Shown here: piece by piece, positions 19,497 through 56,813 of the stretch
How the letters are laid out: each line of letters opens with the position of its first letter
How positions within the stretch are numbered: position 1 is the stretch's first letter
DNA from: Membranipora membranacea
Taxonomy: Eukaryota; Bryozoa; Gymnolaemata; Cheilostomatida; Membraniporidae
NCBI GenBank assembly: GCA_914767715.1
Contig: OU612067.1
Location: forward strand, 17,367,001-17,431,000
Length of the DNA: 64,000 bases
Direction of reading: 5' to 3'
Position numbers and translations under genes: made by a program
The notes under the pieces: generated by a model
Databases searched by the model: none
What the model was told of the DNA's origin: nothing
Seen by the model: the letters and a program-made list of their open reading frames with translations, nothing else

Positions 19497-19843
19497 AAAG
19501 TTTTTGGTACAAAAAAGATTTTTTTCTGCCCTTATAACACCTCCCTTGTCTTGGCAATCAGTCCCAAGACATGACAAACAATCCAGGTCAACTGAATAAA
19601 AAGTTGCCCTCCCTCAACCAACTAAGGACAACTTATTGGTAAGGAAAACTTAGAACTACTGATCTCAGCCAATGATAGGCTTTCTTAGAACTACTGTTCA
19701 CAGCTACTCACATATTCTTTCTTTCAATCTACATCCGGTCACCACGCCGGTCTTGAAAGAGAATAAGTCTGTCAATTTCCCTCCCACCTCCCTATCACTA
19801 ACCTATGTCGTCCATTGTGGAAATGCTAACAATTTCCTGGTGA

Positions 19844-20020
19844 TGGTGTTCATTTGTTCGTCAATTCTGCACCAGATTTAAAAACATCTAATACTATGGC
19901 AAGTACCCTGTCTGCCAAACAACATATACAGTGGCGTTGATCGTCACTTTCGGTTACAAATGCGTGAAGCGCCCCATATTTTTTTCCCCTATAATATGTT
20001 ACATTATAAGAAAGAAAAAA
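19844..20020 (+). repeat. Split direct repeat B2 of the YR retrotransposon
   Basis: Second B copy, joined directly to A2 at 20021-20022. The B-A junction is what the internal B1-A2 junction of a Ngaro element should look like. Confidence 0.88.
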
Positions 20021-20021
20021 G

Positions 20022-20111
20022 GGTTTTGAAAAGACCCTCAAATTGTCGATGTTATAAAAATGATCCACGTATGTTATATCCATAGACCATTAACATATAA
20101 ATACTCATGTA
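20022..20111 (+). repeat. Split direct repeat A2 of the YR retrotransposon
   Basis: Matches A1 over 90 bp; the two diverge sharply after ACTCATGTA. No further B copy follows it. Confidence 0.88.
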
Positions 20112-20215
20112 TTTATAAGTATAATATTTATACTATTTTAGTGTTTATGGTTATATCACTATATGTTGACTTATATCCAACTTACCCTCGTTGTTTCAGA
20201 CTGATTTTCTCACCA

Positions 20216-20474
20216 ATATTGACTGATTTATTGAGGGAATGATATCAGTTATATACCATTGAACTTAATTGTCAACAATGTTTGGTGGGGGATGCCAATG
20301 AAGGGGAAGAAGAGACGGGTAATAAACTCAAACATCTTACCAACCCGTGTAATTTTGTATACACTTCATTAGCTTACTGTGGTTAAAACATATCGAGATA
20401 AATACTTCTCTTTGAAGTGTTGTTCAATGACATATAACTGATATCATACCTATCAATAAATCAGTCAATGTTCG
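20216..20474. repeat. Imperfect inverted repeat, about 50-bp arms
   Basis: ATTGACTGATTTATTGA (left arm, from about 20218) reappears inverted as TCAATAAATCAGTCAAT (right arm, to about 20470), with TGATATCAGTTATAT shared further in. The spacer is about 150 bp. It starts about 100 bp after the retrotransposon and may be an independent MITE-like insertion. Confidence 0.6.
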
Positions 20475-22874
20475 AAGTGAAATATTTGATTATTATTATT
20501 ATACTTTTTATTATAGTAGTAATCAAGACTTTCAAGAGAAGCGTTTCAATTGATACGCTTTCTCAATTAATAAACTAAATTAGTGTGTAATTGATTATAC
20601 AGCTTCAAGACACAGTTCGCTTCTTAGTTCAGACGGGTGTGAGTATTTTGTATTTTACAAAAATACAAACGTCAGGGTATATAACCTAGTCAAGAATATT
20701 GTTTTTCGAAAGGTGACACTAAACCACATTAGAAATAAAATTAAAAAACACCCAACCCTACTACCACATTAAACCATGTGCCTATTTGGTACAACCTATC
20801 TTTAGCGATTCAACTGATCACCGTCAAAATTTTGATGGACATGACCAGAAATAACATGGGCGTAAGTTGAATGTATCATTTGAAAAGGCATGATCACAGG
20901 AATTGGCGGTGAACGACTTTGCAAAATATCAATGAAATGTAGTGATTCTCGATCGATTCAGTCCGCAGTCAATGATCTGCATTCAACTGGCAATAAACTC
21001 ACCTAATGGTCTTCTTTTAATAACATGTCAAGTTCAAATTTGTCAGTGCATTAAATTAAACATTGTAAATCCAACCAAACCTCATACATATTCCAAACCA
21101 TAATATTTAGCTTCTCAACAGGTGATAACAAGGTCTGTGAACAGATACAATTGAAGGATAAATAAGTATTGAAGGATAAATAATCAGAGATTATAGATAA
21201 TACATATATATGTCTATTAGTCTCTGCTACAATATAGAGATCGACATGGATTCTGAATTGAATACAAATCTGTTTTCTGCTCTAATGCACAAGAGAATCG
21301 AAATATCCTGTCCTATTAGGTGCTGAATCCATTGCCTATGAAGCACATAATTTCCTGCTCCAAACCGTAAGCTTCATCATCACCCTGACATACTGCAGGG
21401 GTAGCCGAGGGAAACGTGTCTAATACCTGATTTTGCTTTCATGCTGAGAATGAAATTAGTATGAACAAACCAGAAGCCAACAGACAAACATTGGCCTACG
21501 TTGGGTAAGACTTGTTCAAGATTTTGTTACTCCACAGAAGTTGAATACATTTCCTTGCAGCACATTTGTCATTTGTGTCATGTATTTGTAACTCATTCTG
21601 TTTAAGTACAAAATTTGTCGTGATGGTCGAAAGCACTGCTGGCCTTATCATTGTACCACAAATCAAGTTGGACTTATTGCCATCTGAGACCATTTTCAGC
21701 AATTGTCATAGATTTTGTTGTCATAGTACACATCTTGTATTTGTTGTTATTTAGATTGAAAAAAGAAAATGTGTAGCTAACTAATAACCTCAAAAAAATA
21801 CCAATTTCAGTAGTATTATTAGTAATTCGTTCTTCTTGGACATAAAACAATACATGTCGTTTGAAAAGTGAATATTTTGCATAATGTTATTCATTTCAAA
21901 ATGTATCAAGTCTGCTGTGTTTGATACTCCGGTGTGTTGCTGCACAGATTCATTTCTTGATTGATTCCTGCAAAAAAAACAAATGATGTAATAATAAGTG
22001 GCATCTCATTTATGCTTTTGAATTGGATGAACCCTTGTTTACACTCTCAGCGAGTCCACCTCTAGTTGGGAGGGGGGGGGTTGGCAAGATGGCAGATGGT
22101 GATTCTCCCCCCTGCCCTCACTAAATGTTTGGACTAGTGCATCTTAACCATGTTTTCCCCAAGTCACAATACATTTACAGTTATCGCTTTTCACACTTAA
22201 ATTGATAGCAGAAGTCATCAGCAAAAACAGTTCTGACATGCTGCATTAGAAGGCAACTCGTTGGTAACAAACCAAAGCAACTTACCAAAATCTTGTTATA
22301 TCTGTTCTCTTTATATCGCTAGTATAGACAGACACATACAAGAATGTATCTCCAAGAGCCAGTATGACAAAACCGAGCTCGTCTTCATTCAAATCCTACA
22401 ATCCCTAACCTGCAAACCTTACTGACATTTCATGATACAACTCAAACATAGACCAGGATACATTTAAATTAAACATCTGTATCTGAACAACTAGCTTCAA
22501 ATTTTTTGAATTTTATCTGTACTATAGCTACAACCAGTCAAATAACAATATTTATATGAATTGAAATTAATTTGTTAAAAGAGCTTTAAATCACAAAGAA
22601 AGTCACTGCCAATTTTTGGCTGGCCAGTTTATGGTGGTGTGGGTGCGTTTGTTTCAATTCAAAATCGCTGCCACACTTGGCACTCAGAAACTGGTCGACC
22701 ATTATGGCAGGGGACACGCCAAATACCACTGCGCTGAGAGGGATGCCCTCAATCACAAAACAGAATCTTCATTTCTTATGATTGATATTAGGGCACACCT
22801 CTCAACGCCGTTAAGTAAGGCCTAATGTGCCCCAACAGCAACAAAGGCTGTGACCAACTATTCTTCGTTGTTGC

Positions 22875-22969
22875 CTTAGCCTGTGCCACCTGTCAACACA
22901 ATGTCATCCCAATATGACATGCTGCCGTGCTGGCTGGCCTGATAGTGCATTCCTGTAGCACAGGCTAAG
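22875..22969. repeat. Hairpin element, 12-bp arms (CTTAGCCTGTGC)
   Basis: Arms CTTAGCCTGTGC and GCACAGGCTAAG bound about 95 bp. The termini TAGCCTGT/ACAGGCTA match those of the hairpin elements at 37643-37722 and 60215-60307, but I see no target-site duplication here. Confidence 0.6.
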
Positions 22970-23921
22970 ACAGAAACCAAGAAAAGAAAGTGTCACTTGC
23001 CTTCATTTTCATCCACCGTGTCCCATCAACGCCTAATGATTGACAACTCATCTACAAGAATCAAAACCGATAGCTCAAGTTAATGGAGAGCTTACGATGA
23101 TCATAGCAGTAAAGATTGACAGAACTTCCGCGTCCAAAGTCATTGACAGCATCAGTAAATATAGAAATACATGAACTAAATTTTAGTACTGACTGAGGCA
23201 TATCTGTGTGCATACCACGACAGTCAGGCCTACAAATCAAATTTTGACATCAAAATTTGATCAAAGCTCATTAGTATCAGAAAGAGGATGATGCTAGGTA
23301 TTATTTAACAGTTTGATTTGAGTTGTATTAATTTTGTATAATATATACAGGAAAAGCAAGCGAATTAAGATGTGCGAAGTCTGAGGTACATCCATCTGAA
23401 ACAAAATTAGCTTAAAAGACAAGGATACAAAATTCTAGACTTTATGAGCAGCATGTGTATTCTTACATCTAACAGCTTCTCAATAGGGAATTTCATAATA
23501 TACTGTCTACTGTCATTACGACATGGAACTTACTGTCACTATAATATCAACAACGCTGACATTTACTTTGCCTTGATTACCTACTGAGTAATGTTAGTGT
23601 TCCTACCTGCGATGTCATCGATAAAAACAGGTATGCCAGCGTATATATAAAATGTACACCTACCCTTCGTTTGAACCAACCTAGATATTGTAAGATATTT
23701 ACAGTAATATCCTACCTTTCACATACTCTGACATGATTCAACTGTTAGTACCACAAAGTCTTTCGATAAGAATAAATGTGGAATTATGTTGCTAAATCTT
23801 TATACATGTTTTTTTATAACCCAATCTAAACCTAACCTTGCTATGTAGTCAGTTGAATACAAGATTTTTCATAGCTCTTTTGATGTTGACCCGCAGCAGA
23901 TATAGATTAGCAGCAAGGGCT

Positions 23922-26900
23922 CTAATATCGCACCATACCGGATGAATAGTGAATATTACCGCCCGCATTGCCTCCTCCTGCATACTTTGGCAACTTGGCT
24001 CTCTTCTCCTCCTGAAAATAAAGATTCATCTGTTGCACAATCAACACTTTCACTGATGCCAGGGTCTGTATCTCTGCAAGATAGCGCTTATTCCTTTCTG
24101 TCAATTGAGGTTGCCAAAGGACCCCAACAGTAAAAGAAACCTGTGCTACATCTAACTACTATAGTTTTATCAGCATTTATCGTATAGCCAAATTATGGGC
24201 AATGACATAAGAGCATGATGATACAAGGCGCCCCACCGCTTTGGCTCTACTAAATGGCTTGTCACATGAACATCAGCATAGAACAAAGTCGTCTCCCCTT
24301 ATTAGCTAGCAGACACGTGAGACAAAAACCCTGTTCAACTGATAGAAATTTATTTAAATATTGCCCCCAAACATTATTTTTTATATCAGTAAAGAGTATA
24401 TGTAACTCATGTACTCATCAAAGTTTGAAGCTCCTCAGTGACCAGCCGACGTACATGTTGTATAGATGACAGTCAACTCCTGAAAATAAGCTCCATGTAA
24501 CGAAAATATCAATTATAGTAGTAGATGCATGAATTGGCAAATCAGCAAACCTCAGCGGACAATAAACACATTGAGTAACCATAGAAACTTACCAAAGATA
24601 TATCTTCATCTGGATGTACAATAATCTGACCTGAGCCTGAGGCGTCTAACTTCCTGATACCTGCAGGTAGGGGGTTGCTAGGGGGCCCCGCATCTCCTGA
24701 AGTTTGTGGGGCCGCAGACGGTGGTACCGGAGGCATAGCGTTTGGGTGAGGGAATGGTACAGATCCTGGCATGTTCTTATTAGCCTCAGCTTGAGCTGTG
24801 AATGAGGGCTGCGGAGGTGCCTAAAATAGTAGGCATGGCAATAATTTTTTTAGACCTCAGCATACAACTTGCATCAGTGTGGGGCTTTACGATAGGAAGA
24901 TCTAACAATCGATACAGTTATGTATGTAACTTGGAGTTGCTTACTCATTGATGGATTATATCAAAGGGGACATAATTCCAAAATTTGCACAATGTAATCA
25001 GAGAGTTTTGGAAACAACAATCAAAGCTAGGCCAATTTTTCACTGTTGAACTTAATTATACCTGATTGAAACTCATTATTTGCGGTTTCTGTATGTAACT
25101 TAAGTTGAATAGCTCCATCAGCCAATAAACAAGCAGTTCAAAAAGTGGAACAGCTAAGTAGGAAACTGGACAAGCCGATAACGGACAGACATGACGTAAA
25201 GACACACACACGTACCTGTGAAGTAGCAGCTGGGAATAGAGGAGGTCGAGTGGGCCCAATATTAGGTGGAGGCTGTGGGCCAGCACTTGGTCCTCTGTGC
25301 TCAGGTCCCCACATACCTGGTGGTGGGGGTCCACCCATACGAGGGGGTGGCCCTCCCATCGGCGGTGGGCCTCTTGGTGGGCCTCCCATACCTGTAAGCA
25401 AAGATAATTGGTCGATTTGTAAAATTAACACACTTTCTAAGTTTGCAGAAGCCAAAGTGGGCCATAAAATGCATCATTAACATAAATTCTCATTACTCGC
25501 GAAACATCGGCATAGGCATCAAAGAAAGTCATATATTTATCAGGTGGTTGACTCCAAACAAAGAATCCTTAGGCAAAAATAAGTCTTCATATCATGATAA
25601 AAAAAATTCCCCTGCACCGATGTACATAACCTGGTTATAGGTTCTAGTAAAAAGCCACTAGGTATAAATATCGATCCCAAATCAGTCTCAAAGGGGTATG
25701 ACACATCTGTCAAGTCGCAACATACTCTGCATCAACGTCAGCTTACTTAGGACTTGGTGATTAAGGTTTGCTAGACGTTCAAAACTAGCATTGTGCCACT
25801 TTGGCGATTTCCCCACATATTTCATGTGAATCTGCTCATATGAGTCATTAACACTAGAGAATGTACATACCTGGGTGTCCACCCATTCCAGGAGGAGGTC
25901 CTCCGAATCCCATCGGAGGTCTCATTCCCATCGGTCCGCCTGGTCCTGTGTAATTAGAGAAAGTTTAACAACATGATGAATTCACAGAAACAGGGCTGCC
26001 TTACATTGCGGAAAACATCATATCACTATTGGTTGGAGTAAGGGGAAGAGGTTTTCTTTCAATCATTCTCTGATCATCTCTTGTTCAGATGAGTGAGAGA
26101 CGCCAGAGCTACTCTCATGCTAGGTGATAGCAAGGATTTGGCTCAAAAATCCTTTCCTCATTGTGATAGAAAGATCTTCCTAAATAGCAGATGACACTGA
26201 GTAATAAAATTGTCAAGAACACCCACACAATTCACAATAATAAAAAAAACACACTGAATAATTCTAACTTGTAAAACATTATTCTTGACTTACCCATCGG
26301 AGGTGGACCGCCCATACCACCAGGAGGTGGTCCATATCCTCCTTGAGGACCGTATCCTGGCGGGCCTCCGTATCCACCAAAACCTCCCATCGGGGGACCA
26401 CCATACCCGTGACCTGGTGGAGGTCCATAACCCGGTCCCGGAGGCCTCATCCCGGGAGGTCCTCCGAACGGGGGCTGCTGCTGAGGTGGCTGCATTGGAT
26501 TCTGTGGGTTCTTACTGGACTCCCCTTGAAAAGAAAGAATTAAGTGATAATAGATCGAGCTACTTGATGTCTTAGTTTTAGGAGGTGCTTGCAGTTATCA
26601 CATAAATAAGTCAATATAGAAGACTGGCTAGCAACACAAGTAAAAAGATTCGCCATCATCACAATGACAGCTAATATTTAACCAAGACTTTGAGGCAAAA
26701 TGAAGCAATACGTACAAGAAAATTAATCAACTGCGATAGCGCAAGTCCAAGGGATTAAATTTTGTTATTGATAAGCACATAAAGCACTGGAAGGTTGAGA
26801 TTTTATCTCAATCCATTTGACATATGGGTGTAAAGAGCATCGGATATTATTGAAGGTTTATGTCTCCTACACACTCAGATAAGACCTCAATATAGCAAAA

Positions 26901-28891
26901 CATACCACCAGTGACATCCATTAACCCATTTCATCACACAGGTGTTAATGCAATGTGGCAGGAGTTATGGACATGACATGGTTTAAAATAATGGAAAATC
27001 AAGTATTCATTTTCCCTAGTACTCAAAACAGTTCAGGTAAATTGTCAAGGTTCAAATTCATTGACGCTTAAATGTGCAAAAATTGCAGTATATGCAAGAT
27101 TGTTATCTTGACAGCGACTGTCTAAATTACAAGCAATTACAAGTGCCAATTCTAATAAATTGATGTACCTTCATATTGCAAGAAACAGTGCAACATGATC
27201 TTTGAGAAATGACATTGTGCAGGGGATTATCAATATCCCTTGAATCATAGATACCCTTATTTGTCAGAGCAGGAAAATCAACTTTTTGAAGGTTTTCAGT
27301 TGGCTGCTTGCTGTTAAGAGCTTGGATTCTATGGGATGTGAATGCTTTACTCTAATCATAAAGTTATCATTTCAGTATTTTCGTATTTCTGTTTTTCACT
27401 CTTACCTGCCCCAGCAGCCTGTGCTTGATTATGATTTGAGCCTTTCTTATCGTGAGCTATGATATCTTCTTCAGGTATTCCTTCCATACCATAAATCTCT
27501 ACCTCTGTACTGTCTCTATTCGGAAGTGCATTATGAACCTTCTCTAACTTTTCCTTGTGTACCTAATGAAATAACACATAGATTGAAGTCTGGCAGTTGG
27601 AATATTAAATTTATAAATTTCAATACCACTTTAATTAAAAAAAAATCAAATGAAATTGCTATTGAATTTTACTGAACAATGTTGACTGGGGCACTCAGTC
27701 CCTCCCACGTAAAATGTCCAATTGTGATTTGAAAAGATAACAGTGATTAACAAGCAAGTGAAGATGCTCACAAAAGATCGGTATGTCCAGTGTAGTATAA
27801 TTATTTCAGGCTGATCGGGTCATTTGTGGAATCAAGAAAGATTCCCGGCTTGTGGAAGCTGTTTACCTGAGCGCAATGGATCTGTAGACCAGGTCCTGTG
27901 TAGAGTTTCTTGTGACATATGTGGCATTTGAAATGTTTGGCTTTCTGGTGCTGGATCAAAATCTTTTCATCTTCAAACTCTCTGTTGCAGTACCTATTTA
28001 GAGTCTGAGTTAAGGAAATGAAGCATACGATCATACGCAGACCCTGTATTCAACAGAACACCCAAAAACTACAGTAAAAAACCTTGATACTCTATCTACA
28101 GAAAATGTTTAAATTTAGCTAGATCTGTTTTACCACCACTACCAGTTTGTACACAAATAATCAATCTCCTTCAAAACAGGCCTCTTTTTATAACCTATCA
28201 CTAACTATTGGATACATGTCCTAGCAAAAACATCGATTGATACAGCAGCTACTGACCTATAATTAATCAATACAAAATCGTGTGAAAAGAATGTAAAAGA
28301 ATTAACATAGGCAATGATGATTATGGTAACATATCACAGAAACAAACAGGGGAGTGTTTAAAATTAATGCTTCAAGAAGACTTTACTGTACAACTAGGCT
28401 ATTGGCCCAATGCCAATGATCATCGCCTAACAAACAGCAACTGAACAACAGACAATAGGATGCATCAGGGAGAATCACTATTTACTATCTATTCTATAAC
28501 ATGTTACATTATCATTACGGATTATTATGGTGTTGGAAGTTCATTTCAAACCAGCTACCTAAGGTACAGCTACAGAATAAGAGCATATTATCCCTGTAAC
28601 AGGAATATGCCCTTATTCTGACCACCATCTATATCATTGTTACCAATCTATCTTCTTCTTCTACTTTTAACTACATAACTTTTTTCCAATCAATGACTAG
28701 CCGAGCTATTCCTATTAGTAAGATACTTTTCTCACATAACATATACAAAAAACATAACAACACTGAATTATTAATTGTATGACTTTTAATAGGACCCAAC
28801 TAGCAACTATTAAAACTAAAATTTACTAAAACTACTAAAAAAAAGGATACCAGCACCATGGCTTAGATGCTTTCTTCTTTTTCCTGCCCAT
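23922..28891 (-). CDS. ZNF207: ZNF207/BuGZ orthologue, eight exons
   Basis: Exons in coding order: 28851-28891, 27867-27993, 27406-27562, 26294-26524, 25871-25945, 25216-25391, 24593-24820, 23922-24011. All are GT-AG and in frame (1125 nt, 374 aa). The N-terminus [20 protein letters not shown], then two C2H2 fingers ([18 protein letters not shown]), is the diagnostic BuGZ start. It continues with the conserved [13 protein letters not shown] and a Gly/Pro/Met/Tyr-rich low-complexity middle ([16 protein letters not shown] type). The GLEBS-like Bub3-binding segment is [21 protein letters not shown] near the C-terminus. The family binds microtubules and Bub3 at kinetochores and phase separates through its low-complexity part. 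The protein ends [13 protein letters not shown] soon after GLEBS, so the tail is much shorter than in vertebrates. Confidence 0.95.
25216..26524 (-). other. ZNF207: Gly/Pro-rich low-complexity exons of ZNF207
   Basis: Exons 26294-26524, 25871-25945 and 25216-25391 encode repeated GGPP, GPPPM and GYG motifs and all begin and (except the last) end in phase 1. The 75-nt exon 25871-25945 could be skipped without a frame change. The family's low-complexity part drives condensate formation in vertebrate BuGZ; the same is inferred here. Confidence 0.8.
28573..28620. repeat. Hairpin in ZNF207 intron 1
   Basis: CAGAATAAGAGCATATT and AATATGCCCTTATTCTG are near-perfect inverted arms. The loop contains CCCTGTAACAGG, itself symmetrical. 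Confidence 0.7.
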
Positions 28892-30375
28892 GGCAGACTA
28901 TCTGTGTTGTAGAGTTAATCTAGCAGCTGGAATATATCCTCAATTCATTAATTGAATAGGTATAGACAGTGTCTCAGCAGATCATTGCAACTTGTGACCA
29001 ATAATTCAGCACACACTCTCAACAAAAGTCCAAAATACAAATTACTCTTTGTGGAAAGGAGAGGCACTAAATTAGCCACAGGTAACAACTTTTCAGAACT
29101 TCCCTATTGGTGACAGGATTTTAGTGCTTCTCTCAGACTAAAATTAATGGCTTACATTGACATCCCAAAATTTGTTTTTATTATAATGATGCTCAAAAGA
29201 TTATTGGGTGTTGGCTTAAACTAACCAATCAACACTCTAATAGAAAAATGATCTAAAGCACAGATCTGAAGTGTAAACAACCTGCATTCACTTGCATTCC
29301 ACTGTGCTGGTTAGACTGTCAGTGACGAAGGTTTAAATAGAGTTTCCCAGATTTGTATTGAAATACCATTAATACTCTGAGTACTAATCCGCTCAGCATA
29401 TCAATTGATTGAAACAGCAGGGAAAATAGTCATCATACACAGATAGAGAAGAAGTTTCCCTGATAAAGAAAGGAGCAGTTCACTACTAACTAAGAAGGAG
29501 TTTGATTTGAAAAAGAAAAAATAGTCTTCGTTTGTCAAAAATAGTAGAAAGAAAAGACTGGAGTTGGAAAGGACAGAAAGAGCTCTGATAGAATTCAAGA
29601 CTAGCTTTGATCCAGCACCCACTCTCTTACTCTGATTGAGTAATTGACACACTCAGTGTATGAGACAAAAGAGCAACACCCATAACAAGCATCTTGTCTG
29701 CAGTTAGCTTGGATATAATTATTTGCTCTTTCTACCACATCCACTGTGCTGTGACTGGATTATCTTCTTACTTGCCAAAATCACATCAGGATAGAAGTGT
29801 GTGGGACTGGGAGACTGAAAGAATGAAGAATAGCTAAATATACAGGTGAGCCTTGCAAATATAACTAATTTGGGGAGAGTTTTTAATGCCAGTAGCCTGT
29901 AGGCCTAAGGTTGCTTTTTTCTGACAAAAACAAAGGCGTACATATGTATGCTGATTACTTTATCAAGCAGCAAAACTAACTTTGTATGTCACAACTTCAA
30001 TACAGTCCTGCTCATTGCTTGAATATCAGTTGTACATCCAAATCCTCATGATTTCAGATTTTAAATCCGGAATGATTTCAGTTTTATACCTTATCATAAT
30101 CATATCTGTAAAAATCCTGATACTGTTGTTTTTCCATCACTAGCATAGGCCTTCAACCGTTTAGGCTTTTGGCGCACAAACTAGGGATGGCTATTTGAGA
30201 ATTAACCCGAATCAACAGTAACATGTGGCTTATTAGGATTGAAAATGGATGTATTACGGTCAGTAAGTATTTGCGCTATGCCTGATGCTTATTTATACAG
30301 CCTGCATGGCTAGCCGTCACTACATTGTTCACTTAACTTTGTCGTTATTCGCTGCGTTTCAGATAAAAGACAAAG
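28892..30375. promoter_or_regulatory. Divergent promoter region between ZNF207 and the BAH gene
   Basis: The two genes start head to head, with 1484 bp between the ATG codons. An acceptor (TTTCAG, exon from 30363) just before the BAH-gene ATG shows that its 5' UTR is spliced, so its transcription start is further upstream, inside this interval. I see no core promoter motif I would stand behind. Confidence 0.55.
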
Positions 30376-54718
<24,343 letters not shown>

Positions 54719-56813
54719 TTTGAATGATCTCCCCCGTATGTAAAATAGTAATGATTGGCTATTAGAAGTTGTGTGCTTGCCATGAAATATCCCGTATACA
54801 TGCGTGCAACTGAATAGACTTGACTACCTAGAGGCAGGTCATTTGGAAATTAGTAATTTCCGGCTGTTGGCAGTTGTGCACTCTCCATGTGGTATATCAT
54901 GCATAGATATATGTGCCTGAAGAGCGTGTAATCAACAAAATCACCCATCAAAACTATCTCGCTTGGTGGGGACTTTTTTCAATCGGCCTTTAGCCCTTTG
55001 CTCTCCTATATTATTGAACTTTCTTCTTTTTATTGGTATATATTACTATATACATTTTCATCTATTAATCAAACTCGCATTATCAATTTTGCTGTACAGT
55101 GTATGTATTATATGTAAGGTTTTACAAATGTCAAAAGTATATTGACAAAGGTTATACATTCTATATTATTGCCAAATCATACATCCGTATACATAGCATT
55201 ATATACATATTATATATCTGCATCGCTATAGATATAGAATTGGAATGCAGTATTATGCATTTTTTCTTTTTTTTATATAATTTAGTCTGTTACAAAGCTG
55301 CATTAGATCCAGTTCTACAATGTATTCCCGGTAATTTTCATCATTGTTCAACTTCGCGTATAACTCACTTTAAAACACAAATCCGATTTAATTGATCTCC
55401 TTGTCTGCCATGAATTGTCAACAAATTTAACCACTACTTTATCATATCCTACTTACTCACAATCTGTAAATCATATTACTGTAATAAACCAGGGAGGGTG
55501 GGACATCACCCTTCCTCCCTGAATAAACTAGTTCCATAGAATACAAACTCCTAGGGCTGCAATACGTTTTTGCTTGTAAATCTACATTAACACTTCCCTC
55601 TTCTGTCTGCTTGTTTCATAGTTTAATTTAGACGATGCTCATATCAATATCACATGGTTTGTTGATATGACCATGAAAAGCAGTAAATTTTTTTTTTCTA
55701 ATATTATATATCAAGCTACCCTAAGAGAGAGCATTCTTTTTCTTAATTCTTCAACATTTATCAATGTATCATTTTGTCTTTTTTTTATTTTAGTATCCAT
55801 ATTTCAGTTTCTTCTTATTATGAATTTTATTGTTGTCTCGAGGTTAGCATGACTGAAACAAATCTCACTTTTGACGGAATACAAAACTAAGTGAAATAGA
55901 ACTTAACTTGAGTTTTCTTCTTCGTATCAAATGGTGGCTTTCTAATTTTAAAATTGTATCATTGGGAGGTTATTGTGTTCTGTTGTGCAACGATAATTGA
56001 ATTGTGAATAATCAAATATTCTGGGCCTCAATTTGTTAGCAGTAAAATCTCTGCTGACGCCGCAAATAGCGATTTATTGCATATGCCTGGAGTTTTCTAT
56101 GACTCATTTTGATCAACTATATTCCACTTCAATGCAGCCCCAGACTGGCATTTAATGGTGCAAGATATTGATAAGCCGCAAACAGACCAGTTTATTGATT
56201 AGAAACTGAATATCAAACATGGGAATGGTTTTCCCAAAACCCTGTCTGGCAGAAGATGACGCATTGCTGATAAAGTAATTGCAAAGCTATGTACAGTTAT
56301 GAATACTTTATTGAGTTGATCATTGTCTGTAAAATCCAATAATCACTCTTATCACGCTTATCTCAGCTGATGCAATACTTGGCTTTAAGCTCATGCATTT
56401 AAAATTGACGCCCTTAGCAACTTCATACTGACAATTGTTACAGTCATCAGATTATCTGGGATTCCCACTTCCCACTTCCCACTTCAACCCATCATAACCA
56501 GTCCAGTTGTAATACTTTGTTGAACTGCTCTTGGTAAAACACCCTGGATTTGCCAAACGTAATTGGTTTCCAATGCACACATTGATAAAGATAAAGAAAA
56601 GGAACTTACTCTGGCCAGTATATATAATAACTCTCAACTTGAGAGCTCGTTTCTTATTGCACTAGTATTACTAAAAGGTAGAAGCAGGAGCTGGATAAAA
56701 CTATACCTGTGTGGTTTTTATGCCCGGTTTTTGAAACAGGTTAGCAAATTGATTAGTACAAAGACTATCTATATGAATATCTACTGTCTCAGATTCGAGA
56801 ATAAGTATTCAGT
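54719..56813. other. 3' UTR of the BAH gene and intergenic DNA
   Basis: No gene recognised. A possible poly(A) signal AATAAA is at 55483-55488, beside a CAGGGAGGGTGGG palindrome (about 55489-55522). A short CCCACTT triplet repeat lies at about 56463-56485. Confidence 0.5.

Larger units (their letters stand above)
16695..20111 (+). mobile_element. DIRS/Ngaro-type tyrosine-recombinase retrotransposon, degenerate
   Basis: Coding order is RT, RNase H, tyrosine recombinase, the order of YR retrotransposons (DIRS order). There is no gag: the 90-bp repeat A1 (16695-16784) is followed by only about 27 bases before the RT frame. Non-LTR and LTR signatures are absent; instead there are split direct repeats. 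Copies: A1 16695-16784 and A2 20022-20111 (nearly identical), B1 about 19319-19496 and B2 about 19844-20020. The order A1-ORFs-B1-B2-A2, with 347 bp between B1 and B2, differs from the usual A1-ORFs-B1-A2-B2, so the copy is rearranged. The RT is broken, so this copy cannot move on its own. Confidence 0.85.
20112..23921. other. Intergenic DNA and ZNF207 3' UTR
   Basis: No protein gene is recognised. The part next to 23921 should be the 3' UTR of the minus-strand ZNF207 gene. The stretch holds an imperfect inverted repeat at 20216-20474, a poly-G run near 22072 and a hairpin at 22875-22969. Confidence 0.5.

Noticed and set aside
25145-26575. + strand frames over the Gly/Pro exons of ZNF207
   Set aside because: Shadows of GC-rich minus-strand exons that splice in frame.
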